From: Sandaracinus sp.
GTDB taxonomy: Bacteria; Myxococcota_A; Polyangia; Polyangiales; Houyiibacteriaceae
Length of the DNA stretch: 54,855 bases
Reading direction: 5' to 3'
NCBI GenBank assembly: GCA_002699025.1
Contig: PABA01000133.1
Location: 1-54,855 of the forward strand
A model generated the notes under the pieces. The model worked only from the letters and a program-made list of their open reading frames with translations, did not search any database and was not told where the DNA came from. Below are positions 23,446-33,070 of this stretch, in pieces. The stretch's first letter is position 1. Every line of letters begins with the position of its first letter. Both the position numbers and the translations under genes were made by a program.

Positions 23446-25239
23446 GTGAGCGCGCGGAAGAAGAAGCGTCGGAAGAAGGGCGGCCCGGCGAAGAAGCCGG
23501 CGTCGACCGGAGCGGCGCCGGAGGCCTCGGCGTCGACGAGCGCGCCGGAGAAGCCGCGGTCGACGGAGAGGGCGTCGAAGGGCACCTCCGGCGACGATGC
23601 GGGAAGGTCCGCGGGCGGCATCGGCGCGAAGCGCTGGGTCGACGACGCCTTCCTGGTGCTCGCGGCCGTGCTGACGTTCGCGCGGGGCGTCCCCCGGGCG
23701 CTCATGGAGAGCTGGGACGACCAGCGCTTCCTCGTCGAGTTCGAGCCGGTCCAGGCGATCTCCCTCGACAACCTGGTGGCCATCTGGAGCGAGCCGCACT
23801 TCGAGGCCTACCACCCGCTCCACCTGATGGCCTACTGGCTGGACGTGCCCTTCGCCGGGCCGAACGGGCCGGTGATCCACGCCGTCAACCTCGCCCTCTT
23901 CGCGGGCGCGCTCCTCCTCGTCCGCCGCGTGCTCCTCGGCTGGGGCCTCGGTCGCCTCCCGGCGCTCCTCGCGACCCTCGCCTACGGCCTCCATCCGGTG
24001 CAGGTCGAGGCGGTCACCTGGGCGACGGGCCGCAAGGAGATCGTCGCCCTCGCCCTCGCCTGCGCCGCCCTCCTCGCCCACCGGCGGAGCGCCGGCGCCT
24101 GGGACCGCTGGGCCTGGGCGAGCCGCGCCGCCTACCTCCTCGCGGCCCTCGCCAAGACCACCGTGCTCCCGCTCCCGCTCGTCCTCCTCGCGGAGGACGT
24201 CTGGCTCCGCGAGCGCTCCCTCGGCGAGGCGGTCAAGCACCACGCCCTCGCGCTCGTCGCCGGGCTCGGCCTCGCGCAGGTCGTCGTGTCCATCTGGGAG
24301 GCGAACGAGATGGTGCGCCCGCCGCCCCCGGGCCTCGGTCGGGTCGCCCTGGTCGGCGCCACCATCACCCACCACCTCGGCACCGCGCTCCTCCCCCTCG
24401 ACACGAGCCCGGTCTACGCGCTCCACCGCGAGCTCGGCGACTTCTCCTGGCTCGACGCGGCCGGGCCGCTCGCGCTGGCGCTCCTCTTCTGGCGTGGAGG
24501 CCCCCGAGCGCGCTTCTCGGCCTTCGCCTTCGCGGCGCTCCTGGCGCCGGTCATGAACTTCGTGCCGGTCTACTTCGAGGTGCAGGACCGCTACCTCTCG
24601 CTCCCGCTCCTGCCCCTCGCCTTCGGCTTCGGCGCGCTGCTCGAGAAGATCGGCGAGGCGGAGCCCCGCCGCGTGCTCTTCGGCGCGCCCTGGGTGGGCC
24701 TGCTCGCGGCGCTGACGGTGCTCTACCAGGGCGCCTGGGAGAGCGACGAGGCGCTCTGGACGCACGCCGCCGAGACGCACCCGGGCTCCTTCTACGCCTG
24801 GATGAAGGTCGGCGAGGTGCACCGGAACGAGGGCGAGTACGACTCCGCGCTCGCGGCCTACGAGCACGCCATCGAGGCCGAGCCCACGCTCCGGCTCGGG
24901 CATGCGGGGCGCTTCCAGGCCCTCGCGCTCCGCGACGAGGCGCGCCTCAACCTGAGCCCTTCGCAGGCCATCCCGCTCAGCCAGCGCTACGTGCAGCACG
25001 CCGACGACGCGGTCGCCCTCCGCACGCTCGCCGGGGACATGGTGGTCGCCGGCTACCGGGAGGCGGCGCTCATGCCCCTCTCCCGCGCCCTCGACCTCGA
25101 GCCGCTCCCGCCCGAGCGCCTCGAGCGGGCGGCGGTCCTCCAGCTCGAGCACGACGCCGAGTGGCTGGTGCGCTTCTACGTGAGCCGCCTCGGCCGGCCG
25201 CCTTTCGACGAGCGGCTGCGCCCCTTCATGCCCGAGTGA
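23446..25239 (+). CDS. Polytopic membrane protein with TPR, TMTC/GT-C-like
   Basis: A 597-residue protein. Residues 1-60 are a basic then Ala/Ser/Glu-rich cytoplasmic tail (MSARKKKRRKKG, AKKPAST). From ~65 there are about ten hydrophobic helices, and an early periplasmic loop holds WDDQRF and YHPLHLMAYWLD, as in GT-C fold sugar transferases and TMTC-type proteins. The C-terminal ~150 residues are soluble with TPR text (WMKVGEVHRNEGEYDSALA, YEHAIEAEP). It may transfer lipid-linked sugars or act as a membrane scaffold; the acceptor is unknown. The GTG start at 23446 is 6 nt after a TAAGCC box. Confidence 0.72.
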   Translation: MSARKKKRRKKGGPAKKPASTGAAPEASASTSAPEKPRSTERASKGTSGDDAGRSAGGIGAKRWVDDAFLVLAAVLTFARGVPRALMESWDDQRFLVEFEPVQAISLDNLVAIWSEPHFEAYHPLHLMAYWLDVPFAGPNGPVIHAVNLALFAGALLLVRRVLLGWGLGRLPALLATLAYGLHPVQVEAVTWATGRKEIVALALACAALLAHRRSAGAWDRWAWASRAAYLLAALAKTTVLPLPLVLLAEDVWLRERSLGEAVKHHALALVAGLGLAQVVVSIWEANEMVRPPPPGLGRVALVGATITHHLGTALLPLDTSPVYALHRELGDFSWLDAAGPLALALLFWRGGPRARFSAFAFAALLAPVMNFVPVYFEVQDRYLSLPLLPLAFGFGALLEKIGEAEPRRVLFGAPWVGLLAALTVLYQGAWESDEALWTHAAETHPGSFYAWMKVGEVHRNEGEYDSALAAYEHAIEAEPTLRLGHAGRFQALALRDEARLNLSPSQAIPLSQRYVQHADDAVALRTLAGDMVVAGYREAALMPLSRALDLEPLPPERLERAAVLQLEHDAEWLVRFYVSRLGRPPFDERLRPFMPE

Positions 25240-25360
25240 GCCCCTGCTCCGCGGCTCGGCGGAGCCATTGCTCGCGGCTCAGTCGAGCCCCTGCTCCGCG
25301 GCTCAGCCGAGCCCCCGCTCCGCGGCTCAGCCGAGCCCCCGCTCCGCGGCTCAGTTGAGC
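25238..25360. repeat. 24-bp tandem repeat filling the gap between convergent stop codons
   Basis: Five units of consensus GAGCCCCTGCTCCGCGGCTC + AGCC start at 25238, 25262, 25285, 25309 and 25333 (one unit is 23 bp), with a partial sixth. The array starts in the TGA of the TPR gene and its last full copy runs over the stop of the rhomboid-like gene (25351-25353). Each unit contains the inverted repeat GAGCC...GGCTC. Confidence 0.85.
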
Positions 25361-26037
25361 CACTTCGGCGGGTCGTCGTCCTTGCCGCCCTGGATGACCT
25401 TCAGGCCGAGGTCGTTCTTGCGTCGCCGGCCGCCGCTCTTCTTCCGCTCGCGCTTCGCCGCCGGGGGCTTGCTGATCCATTCGGTGAAGAGGATGCCGCC
25501 GCCGGTCGCGCCGAGGTCCGCCGCGAGGAGCACGAAGTTCTGCGAGGCGAGGAAGTTCAACAGCACCAGGCCCAGCACGACGAGCATCATCTGCGTCGGC
25601 GACATGGGCATGACGCCGAAGAAGTTCGCCTCCTGGCGGGTCAGGCGCATGGCCCAGGCCCAGGCCATGAAGGCCGCGAGCGTGAGCGAGCCGAAGCCGT
25701 AGAGGACGCCGCCGAAGAAGAGCCCGACGGCCAGCGCCGGGAGGAGCGCCCCGACCGCCCCGAAGAGGAGCACCTGGATCGTGCGCGCCCGCCCGAAGGT
25801 CTGCTCGAAGGGCGAGACGATGAGCCAGAAGAAGAGGCTCGAGATGAGGAAGGGCATCACGCCGGCCGGGCCGGGGGGCGTCGCGAAGGGGAAGGTCGCG
25901 ACCTGCCACACGAGCCGCACGGTCGCCCCGGCGCGCATGTCGAGGGCGAGGAGGGCGAAGAGCTCGCCGCCGAGCCAGACGTCGCTGATGAGCTGCGCCA
26001 CGTAGGTGCCGAGGAAGACGACGAGCAGCGTCTTCAC
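25351..26037 (-). CDS. Rhomboid-like membrane protein, probably inactive
   Basis: A 228-residue protein with about six hydrophobic helices in residues 1-190 and a basic tail. LISSLFFWLIVSPFEQTFG (64-82) and GAVGALLPALAVG have the layout of rhomboid helices 2-3. GFGSLTLAA (Ser117) sits where the rhomboid GxSG serine is expected, but LAADLGATGGG has Asp174 where the catalytic His of AHLGG should be. It may be a pseudo-protease of the iRhom/derlin-like kind or use another mechanism. The basic tail (AKRERKKSGGRRRK) is cytoplasmic. The family assignment rests on topology and short motifs only. Confidence 0.6.
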   Translation of the reverse strand: MKTLLVVFLGTYVAQLISDVWLGGELFALLALDMRAGATVRLVWQVATFPFATPPGPAGVMPFLISSLFFWLIVSPFEQTFGRARTIQVLLFGAVGALLPALAVGLFFGGVLYGFGSLTLAAFMAWAWAMRLTRQEANFFGVMPMSPTQMMLVVLGLVLLNFLASQNFVLLAADLGATGGGILFTEWISKPPAAKRERKKSGGRRRKNDLGLKVIQGGKDDDPPKWLN

Positions 26038-26347
26038 GGTCGGCGTCAGCGGCGGGAAGCGAAACCCCCCTCCGATGTAGTCGTGGGCCCCGCCCTTGGC
26101 AACGGCTGTCCCCGCGCGATCGGCCCGCCCGGGTCGGGGCCAGGGCGCCCTCCTCGGCGGGTGAGAGGAGCCCCCGCGCCGCTCCGCCGGCTCGCCTTTG
26201 AAGCGAACGCCGGCTCCGCCGTCTCACCCCGGGAGAGCCATGCCCTCGGCGCTCCGCCCGTCCACGGGCATGGCCATTGCTTGGTATGCTCCTGCCCAGG
26301 CCTCCGGGCCGCAGGGTTGGGATGAACGAGGAGAGGAGAGACCCCCG
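26038..26347. other. Divergent intergenic region upstream of the Cys-rich lipoprotein genes
   Basis: A TTGGTATGCTC element at 26281-26291 is a plausible -10 region for the plus-strand lipoprotein, with a ~50-nt leader that contains GAGGAGAGGAGAG before the ATG at 26348. GGTGAGAGG (26160) and its inverse GTCTCACC (26221) flank a GC-rich hairpin-prone stretch. No gene seen. Confidence 0.4.
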
Positions 26348-26713
26348 ATGAAGAACTTCGCGCTCGCTTTCGCTCTGGCCGTGGCCGGGAGCGGCTGCAT
26401 CATCGTCGACGACGACGGCGCCGATCTCTACGAGTCCTGCTTCGACGTGCTCGACTGCGATGGAGAGGCCGACCGCTGCCACAGCTTCACGGCCGACTGG
26501 CCCGATGGCCTCCGCAGCACGAACTCGATCTGCACCCGCTCCTGCTTCGACAGCTCGGACTGTCCCTTCAGCAACGGCGATCCCGGCATCTGCGTCTCCT
26601 TCGATGGCGGGGCCTTCCTCTGCTACGAGAGCTGCTTCGACGACTTCGACTGCGACCCGGGCTTCGCCTGCGGCGACGTCGGCACCGGCGACACCATCTG
26701 CCTGCCCCGCTGA
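26348..26713 (+). CDS. Small Cys-rich lipoprotein (paralog 1)
   Basis: A 121-residue protein. The signal sequence ends at Cys17 in SGC-IIVDDDG. The mature part has about eleven further cysteines in motifs such as YESCFDVLDCDGEADRC, CTRSCFDSSDC and YESCFDDFDC, and ends GDVGTGDTICLPR. The spacing resembles disulfide-rich EGF-like or dickkopf-type repeats. Its purine-rich ribosome-binding site (GAGGAGAGGAGAG) is 7-20 nt upstream. It is clearly related to the next gene. Function unknown; extracellular and disulfide-stabilised is a safe reading. Confidence 0.72.
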   Translation: MKNFALAFALAVAGSGCIIVDDDGADLYESCFDVLDCDGEADRCHSFTADWPDGLRSTNSICTRSCFDSSDCPFSNGDPGICVSFDGGAFLCYESCFDDFDCDPGFACGDVGTGDTICLPR

Positions 26714-26746
26714 GGCGAGGGCGTATCCGAAGCGCGCGCCTGGCCC

Positions 26747-26752
26747 TATACT
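26747..26752 (+). promoter_or_regulatory. Putative -10 box for a leaderless transcript
   Basis: TATACT ends 6 nt before the ATG at 26759, with no ribosome-binding site between. This is the clearest leaderless-type arrangement in the window. Confidence 0.45.
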
Positions 26753-26758
26753 CGGGTC

Positions 26759-27226
26759 ATGCGCGCGCTTCTCCGTTCGGGCCTCACGGCCGCCGTCCTC
26801 TCCCTCTCCTTCGCCAGCGGCTGCATCATCGTCGACGACGACGATGACGAGTGCTTCGACGACTTCGACTGTCCGAGCGGCTTCTTCTGTAGCGCCGGGG
26901 GCAGCTGCTTCGCCGAAGACCTCGGCGTGCCGCTCTACGACGCCTGCTTCGTCGTCGACGACTGCGACCTGAACGCCGACCGCTGCCAGGCGATCACCGC
27001 CGACTGGCCCGACGGGCTGAGCAGCACGAACAACATCTGCACCATCGAGTGCTTCGACAGCTCGGATTGCCCGATCAGCGCCAACGGCCTCCAGGGCACC
27101 TGCGCCTCCCTCGGCATGGGCGGCACCTTCGTCTGCTACGAGAGCTGCGTGACCCGCGGCGACTGCGCCGCCGGCTTCGACTGCGGCGACATCGGCACCG
27201 GCGACACCGTCTGCCTCCCGCGCTGA
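26759..27226 (+). CDS. Small Cys-rich lipoprotein (paralog 2)
   Basis: A 155-residue protein. Lipobox ASGC gives Cys22, followed by IIVDDDDDE as in its neighbour. Compared with paralog 1 it has an extra Cys module after the lipobox (CFDDFDCPSGFFCSAGGSC). The shared part is collinear: ADRCQAITADWPDGLSSTN, CFDSSDCPIS and the identical ending GDIGTGDTVCLPR. This supports tandem duplication. It has its own promoter box, unlike paralog 1, which has a leader and ribosome-binding site, so the two may be differently expressed. Confidence 0.75.
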   Translation: MRALLRSGLTAAVLSLSFASGCIIVDDDDDECFDDFDCPSGFFCSAGGSCFAEDLGVPLYDACFVVDDCDLNADRCQAITADWPDGLSSTNNICTIECFDSSDCPISANGLQGTCASLGMGGTFVCYESCVTRGDCAAGFDCGDIGTGDTVCLPR

Positions 27227-27275
27227 GCGGGTGGCCTCCGGTCAGCGTCCGGGCCAGCGCCCGGGCCGAGCGACC

Positions 27276-27310
27276 GTGAACGCGCCTTCGCGCCGAGAAG
27301 GCGCGTTCAC
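27276..27310 (+). terminator. Hairpin terminator after the Cys-rich lipoprotein gene
   Basis: A perfect 13-bp stem, GTGAACGCGCCTT with AAGGCGCGTTCAC, around a 9-nt loop. It is symmetrical and lacks a T tract, so it may work in either direction or with Rho. Confidence 0.45.
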
Positions 27311-27345
27311 GTCGTCCGGCCGCATCCGGTGGCAGGTCGACGAGC

Positions 27346-27439
27346 GGCAGGTCGACGAGCCCGAGCCGTGGTCGGAGCGAGCGACCTCGGGCGGCAGGTC
27401 GACGAGCCCGAGCCGTGGTCGGAGCGAGCGACCTCGGGC
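27346..27439. repeat. 47-bp direct repeat, two copies
   Basis: Identical 47-bp units lie at 27346-27392 and 27393-27439. Within each, GCCCGAG and CTCGGGC form an inverted repeat around the centre. Confidence 0.8.
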
Positions 27440-27621
27440 TGAAGCTCACCCCAACCAGGCGAACGAGCCCGCCTCACCGACGGCCGTACTCGTCGCGCGC
27501 TCCGCACCGTCGCGCGGACTGCAGCGTCGCGCGGGGCGCTTCCGCCGACGGCGCTCGTTCGCCGCCGACGGTGCTCCGCGGGGTTCCTCTCGCTTCCGCG
27601 CTCGGCCCGGAGGCCGGGCGC

Positions 27622-30555
27622 TCAGCTGAAGGCTTCGTCCATCAGGCGCGACTGCTCGAGCTTGTGGGCCGCGCCGGAGCCGGTGGCCGGGCTCGCGCTC
27701 TCGGGGCGGCTCACGCACTGGATGTCGCGCTTGCCGAAGATGTCCGGGAAGCGGGCGCGCAGGAAGAACCAGGCGCCCATGTTCCACGGCTCCTCCTGCA
27801 CCCAGACGAGCTCCGCCTTCTTCGGGAAGCGCCCCACGGCCGCTTGCAGCTCCTCGGGCCGGTAGGGGTAGAGCTGCTCGACGCGCAGCAGGGCGACGTC
27901 GTCGATCTCGCGCTTCTCCCGCGCGTCCAGCAGGTCGTAGTAGACCTTGCCACTGCAGAGGATGACCTTGCGGACCTTCTTCGGGTCGATGCGCTCGTCG
28001 ACCTCGCCGATGACCCGCTGGAACTCGCCCTCGGCGAGCTCGTCCATGGTCGAGACGGCGCGGCGGTGCCGGAGCAGACTCTTCGGCGTCATCACCACCA
28101 GTGGCTTGCGCCAGGGGCGGATCACCTGGCGGCGCAGCACGTGGAAGATCTGCGCCGGCGTCGTGCAGTTGACGATCTGCATGTTGTCCTCGGCGCAGAG
28201 GCCGAGGAAGCGCTCGAGGCGCGCGCTCGAGTGCTCGGGGCCCATGCCCTCGAAGCCGTGGGGCAGCAGCAGCGTCAGGCCGCTGAGCCGGTGCCACTTG
28301 TCCTCCGAGCTCGAGAGGAACTGGTCGATGATCACCTGCGCGCCGTTGGCGAAGTCACCGAACTGCGCCTCCCAGGCGACGAGCGCGTCCGGCGAGTCGA
28401 GCGAGTAGCCCCACTCGAAGCCGAGCACGCCCGACTCGGAGAGCGGGCTGTCGTAGATCTCGAGGCCCGCCTGGTTCTCCGTGACGTGGCCGAGGCGCGT
28501 GTAGCGGCGGCCCGTGTTCACGTCGTAGATGACCGCGTGCCGATGGCTGAAGGTGCCGCGGCGCACGTCCTGGCCCGTGAGCCGCACGCGCACGCCGTCG
28601 GCGAGGAGCGAGGCCATGGCGAGGTTCTCCGCCGTGCCCCAGTCGACGTTCTCGCCCGACTCGAGGACCTTGCGCTGCTTGTCGAGGAGGAAGCGCTTGA
28701 GCCGGCTGTGGGGCGTGAACCAGTCGGGGGCGGTCGTCAGCGCGTCGAGGAGCTGGTCGAGGCGCTCGCGCTTCACGCGCGTCGCCACGTCGGGCACGTC
28801 GCGGTCGCGCCCGCCCTTGTAGCCGGTCCAGAGGCCGGTCATCGAGACCGGGAGCAGCGCGTAGTCACCGGTGCGCGACTCTTCGAGGGCGTCGTCGAGA
28901 TCCTTGCGGCGCCGCTCCGCGATGTCGGCTGCGTCCTGGCGCGTGATCGAGCCGCGCTCGACGAGCCGGTCGATGTAGATCTCGCGGACGGTCTTCTTCG
29001 AGTCGACGGCCGCGTACATGGTCGGCTGCGTGAAGCGCGGCTCGTCGCCCTCGTTGTGGCCGTACTTCCGGTAGCAGTAGAGGTCGATGACCACGTCCTT
29101 GTGGAAGCGCTGGCGGTACTCGGTCGCCAGCCGCACGACCTGGGCCACGGCCTCCGGATCCTCGCCGTTCACGTGGAACACGGGGCAGCGCAACATGCGC
29201 GTGATGTCCGTGCAGTAGCGGGTGGAGCGGGAGTCCTCGGGGAGCGTCGTGAAGCCGATCTGGTTGTTGATCACGACGTGGAGCGTGCCGCCGCTCTTGT
29301 AGGCCGGGAGCTCGCTCAGGTTCAGCGTCTCCGCGACGATGCCCTGGCCGATGAAGGCCGCGTCGCCGTGGATGAGCAGCGGCAGCACGTGGCGCCGCTC
29401 GGCGTCCCCGCGCCGGTCCTGCTTGGCGCGCACCCGGCCCTCGACGACCGGGTTCACGAACTCGAGGTGGCTCGGGTTGAAGGTGAGCGTGATGTGGACG
29501 TTCTTCCCGGCGGCCGTCGGGCGGTCGATGGAGTAGCCGAGGTGGTACTTCACGTCGCCGCGGCCGAGGTGGAGCTCCGGGTTGTCGTCGTCGAAGCCCG
29601 CGAAGATGTCGCGGACGTTCATCTCCATGATGTTGACCATCACGTTGAGGCGGCCGCGGTGGGCCATGCCGAGGACGATCTCCTCGACGCCCGACTCGGC
29701 GGCGCGCTCGACGAGCAGGTCGAGCATGGGGATGACGCTCTCGCCGCCCTCGAGGGAGAAGCGCTTGGCGCCGATGAACTTCGTGTGGAGGAACTGCTCG
29801 AAGATCTCGGCGTCGGAGAGCTTCGAGAGGATGCGCATCTGCTCGTCGCGGGTGAGGTCGACGCGGTTGCCCGTCTCCTCCATCTGCTGCTGGAGCCAGG
29901 TGCGCGCCTCGCGATCCTCGAGGAAGGTGAACTCGACGCCGATGGTGCGCGTGTAGGTGTCGCTCAGGCGATCGATGATGTCGCGGAGCGGCGCGGTCGG
30001 CGGGCCGGCGAGGTCACCGGCCGAGAAGACCGTGTCCATGTCCACGTTGGCGAGGCCGTAGCGCTCGAGGAAGAGCTCCTCGGGCTCGGGCTTGTCGCCG
30101 AGGCCGAGCGGGTCGAGGTCGGCGTAGAGGTGGCCACGGACGCGGTAGGCGTTGGTGAGGGCGGCGACGCGGGCCTGGAGCTCGGTCGCGGCCATCACCT
30201 CCTCGGAGGGCGGGAAGGAGGCGCGGGGCTTGGTGCGGCGCTCGACGAAGGGGAGGTTCTCGGCCGTCGGGGGGAGCTTGAAGAGCCCGGAGGGCTCGGC
30301 GGGGCCGCCGACGCCCGAGGGGATCGGGGCGTAGGCGCCGGCGCCGTTGCCGCCCTGACCGTTGCTGCCGTTGCCGCCCGGGACGTGCTCGGGGGGAGCG
30401 GGGATGCCGCCGGCGGAGGTCAGCTGCGGCCACTCCGTCGGGTCCATGCCCTCGAAGTAGCGGCGCCAGGCCACGTCGACGGATTGCGGGTTGCCGGCCC
30501 AGCGGAGGAACATCTCCTCCACGAGCCCCTGGTTGACACCGAAGTCGCGAGCCAT
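27622..30555 (-). CDS. sucA: 2-oxoglutarate dehydrogenase E1 component
   Basis: A 977-residue thiamine-diphosphate enzyme that decarboxylates 2-oxoglutarate in the TCA cycle and hands the succinyl group to E2. ATG 30555 begins MARDFGVNQGLVEEMFLRWAGN, the usual E1o N-terminus that contacts E2. A Gly/Asn-rich linker (NGSNGQGGNG) follows. Core motifs include GMAHRGRLNV, HGDAAFIGQG, NNQIGFTT, YRKYGHNEGDEP and, in the C-terminal transketolase part, GFEWGYSL and LPHGFEGMGPEHSSARLERFL. Length is slightly above the E. coli enzyme (~930). No sucB or lpd is adjacent, so the complex is encoded at scattered loci. Confidence 0.96.
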   Translation of the reverse strand: MARDFGVNQGLVEEMFLRWAGNPQSVDVAWRRYFEGMDPTEWPQLTSAGGIPAPPEHVPGGNGSNGQGGNGAGAYAPIPSGVGGPAEPSGLFKLPPTAENLPFVERRTKPRASFPPSEEVMAATELQARVAALTNAYRVRGHLYADLDPLGLGDKPEPEELFLERYGLANVDMDTVFSAGDLAGPPTAPLRDIIDRLSDTYTRTIGVEFTFLEDREARTWLQQQMEETGNRVDLTRDEQMRILSKLSDAEIFEQFLHTKFIGAKRFSLEGGESVIPMLDLLVERAAESGVEEIVLGMAHRGRLNVMVNIMEMNVRDIFAGFDDDNPELHLGRGDVKYHLGYSIDRPTAAGKNVHITLTFNPSHLEFVNPVVEGRVRAKQDRRGDAERRHVLPLLIHGDAAFIGQGIVAETLNLSELPAYKSGGTLHVVINNQIGFTTLPEDSRSTRYCTDITRMLRCPVFHVNGEDPEAVAQVVRLATEYRQRFHKDVVIDLYCYRKYGHNEGDEPRFTQPTMYAAVDSKKTVREIYIDRLVERGSITRQDAADIAERRRKDLDDALEESRTGDYALLPVSMTGLWTGYKGGRDRDVPDVATRVKRERLDQLLDALTTAPDWFTPHSRLKRFLLDKQRKVLESGENVDWGTAENLAMASLLADGVRVRLTGQDVRRGTFSHRHAVIYDVNTGRRYTRLGHVTENQAGLEIYDSPLSESGVLGFEWGYSLDSPDALVAWEAQFGDFANGAQVIIDQFLSSSEDKWHRLSGLTLLLPHGFEGMGPEHSSARLERFLGLCAEDNMQIVNCTTPAQIFHVLRRQVIRPWRKPLVVMTPKSLLRHRRAVSTMDELAEGEFQRVIGEVDERIDPKKVRKVILCSGKVYYDLLDAREKREIDDVALLRVEQLYPYRPEELQAAVGRFPKKAELVWVQEEPWNMGAWFFLRARFPDIFGKRDIQCVSRPESASPATGSGAAHKLEQSRLMDEAFS

Positions 30556-30694
30556 GTCTGTGTGTTTCGTCGGGCCGCGGCGTGGGAGGCGGCCCAGTTC
30601 GGGTGCGGGTGATCGAGTCGAGTCGTCGTTCGCGCGGCCGGGGCTCGGCCGGTGGCCCGGCCGTTCGCTGCTTGGTTCGCTTCTCACGAACGAT

Positions 30695-30721
30695 GCAAAG
30701 ATGGCGCTTTGCTGGATCTTA
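30695..30721 (-). promoter_or_regulatory. Possible sucA promoter with inverted-repeat operator
   Basis: On the minus strand TAAGAT (30721-30716) could be a -10 box. The perfect 6-6-6 inverted repeat GCAAAG-ATGGCG-CTTTGC (30695-30712) lies where transcription would begin, so a bound regulator could block initiation. The leader to sucA would be about 150 nt. The -35 match (TACAAA) is poor. Confidence 0.35.
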
Positions 30722-30799
30722 TCGTCGAGCGGGACGCATTTGTAGGGGGGCGGCGTGTCCTCGGGACTCCTAGCGCTCTCGTCCCCGTCGGTCCACCGT

Positions 30800-32479
<1,680 letters not shown>

Positions 32480-32487
32480 CGCCGCGG

Positions 32488-32493
32488 AGTATA
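32488..32493 (-). promoter_or_regulatory. Putative -10 box for the AidB-like gene
   Basis: TATACT on the minus strand, 8 nt upstream of the ATG at 32479; no ribosome-binding site lies between. Confidence 0.45.
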
Positions 32494-32640
32494 GGCGGCG
32501 CGCGGCGGCAGCGCCTATGGCGCCGCCGGCCGCGCGGGGAGGGTCGCGGGCGGCCGCGCCTGCGGCGCTGCCGTCGCTCTTTCTTGGGGAGGGCGATGGG
32601 GGGCTTGGGGGGGCGGTGGGCGGTGGGGCGCTGCGGCGGC

Positions 32641-32990
32641 GAAGGGGGGAGCGGGGGAGATGGGGGCCGGGGAACTGGGGGTCGTCGGTTCGCGTGGCGG
32701 GCGCTTCGGACGCATGTGGCTCGCCCCGGGGAGGCGGGGGCGCGCCGGGTAGCGGGCGGCGGCGAAGGGGGGAGCGGGGGAGAGGGGGGCCGGGGAACTG
32801 GGGGTCGTCGGTTCGCGTGGCGGGTGCTTCGGACGCGTGTGGCTCGCCCCGGGGAGGCGGGGGCGCGCCGGGGAGCGCGCGGCGGCGAAGGGGGGAGCGG
32901 GGGAGAGGGGGGCTGGGGAACTGGGGAGCTGGGGGGAGTGGGTTGGCGTGGCGGATGGTTCGGACGCGTGTCGCTCGAGGGGGAGGCGTG
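32641..32990. repeat. 123-bp tandem repeat, about three copies, G-rich
   Basis: The segment beginning GAAGGGGGGAGCGGGGGAGA recurs at 32641, 32764 and 32887, an exact 123-bp period. Copies 1 and 2 are nearly identical; copy 3 diverges after ~50 bp. Each contains several G4-G6 runs, so plus-strand G-quadruplexes are possible. Confidence 0.85.
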
Positions 32991-33070
32991 GGCCGCCTCC
33001 CGAGCCGGGGCAGGGCTCTTCAACGCACCGTTCCCTCGACGGTCGGCCCGGCCGGCCCGACACTCTCCCC

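Larger units (their letters stand above)
27227..27621. other. 395-bp intergenic region between convergent genes
   Basis: The region holds a 13-bp-stem hairpin (27276-27310), a 47-bp direct repeat (27346-27439) and otherwise GC-rich sequence before the sucA stop at 27622. No coding sequence is recognised. Confidence 0.5.
32480..33070. other. 591-bp divergent intergenic region dominated by G-rich repeats
   Basis: Apart from the AidB-like promoter box, the region holds a purine- and G-rich tract on the plus strand, mostly the 123-bp repeat. Several frames stay open only because the repeat length is a multiple of three and stops are rare; none resembles a protein family. Confidence 0.6.

Noticed and set aside
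25238-25360. CRISPR-like array
   Set aside because: Units are contiguous with no unique spacers and no cas gene is present, so this is a tandem repeat. The same reasoning applies to 32641-32990 and 54336-54535.
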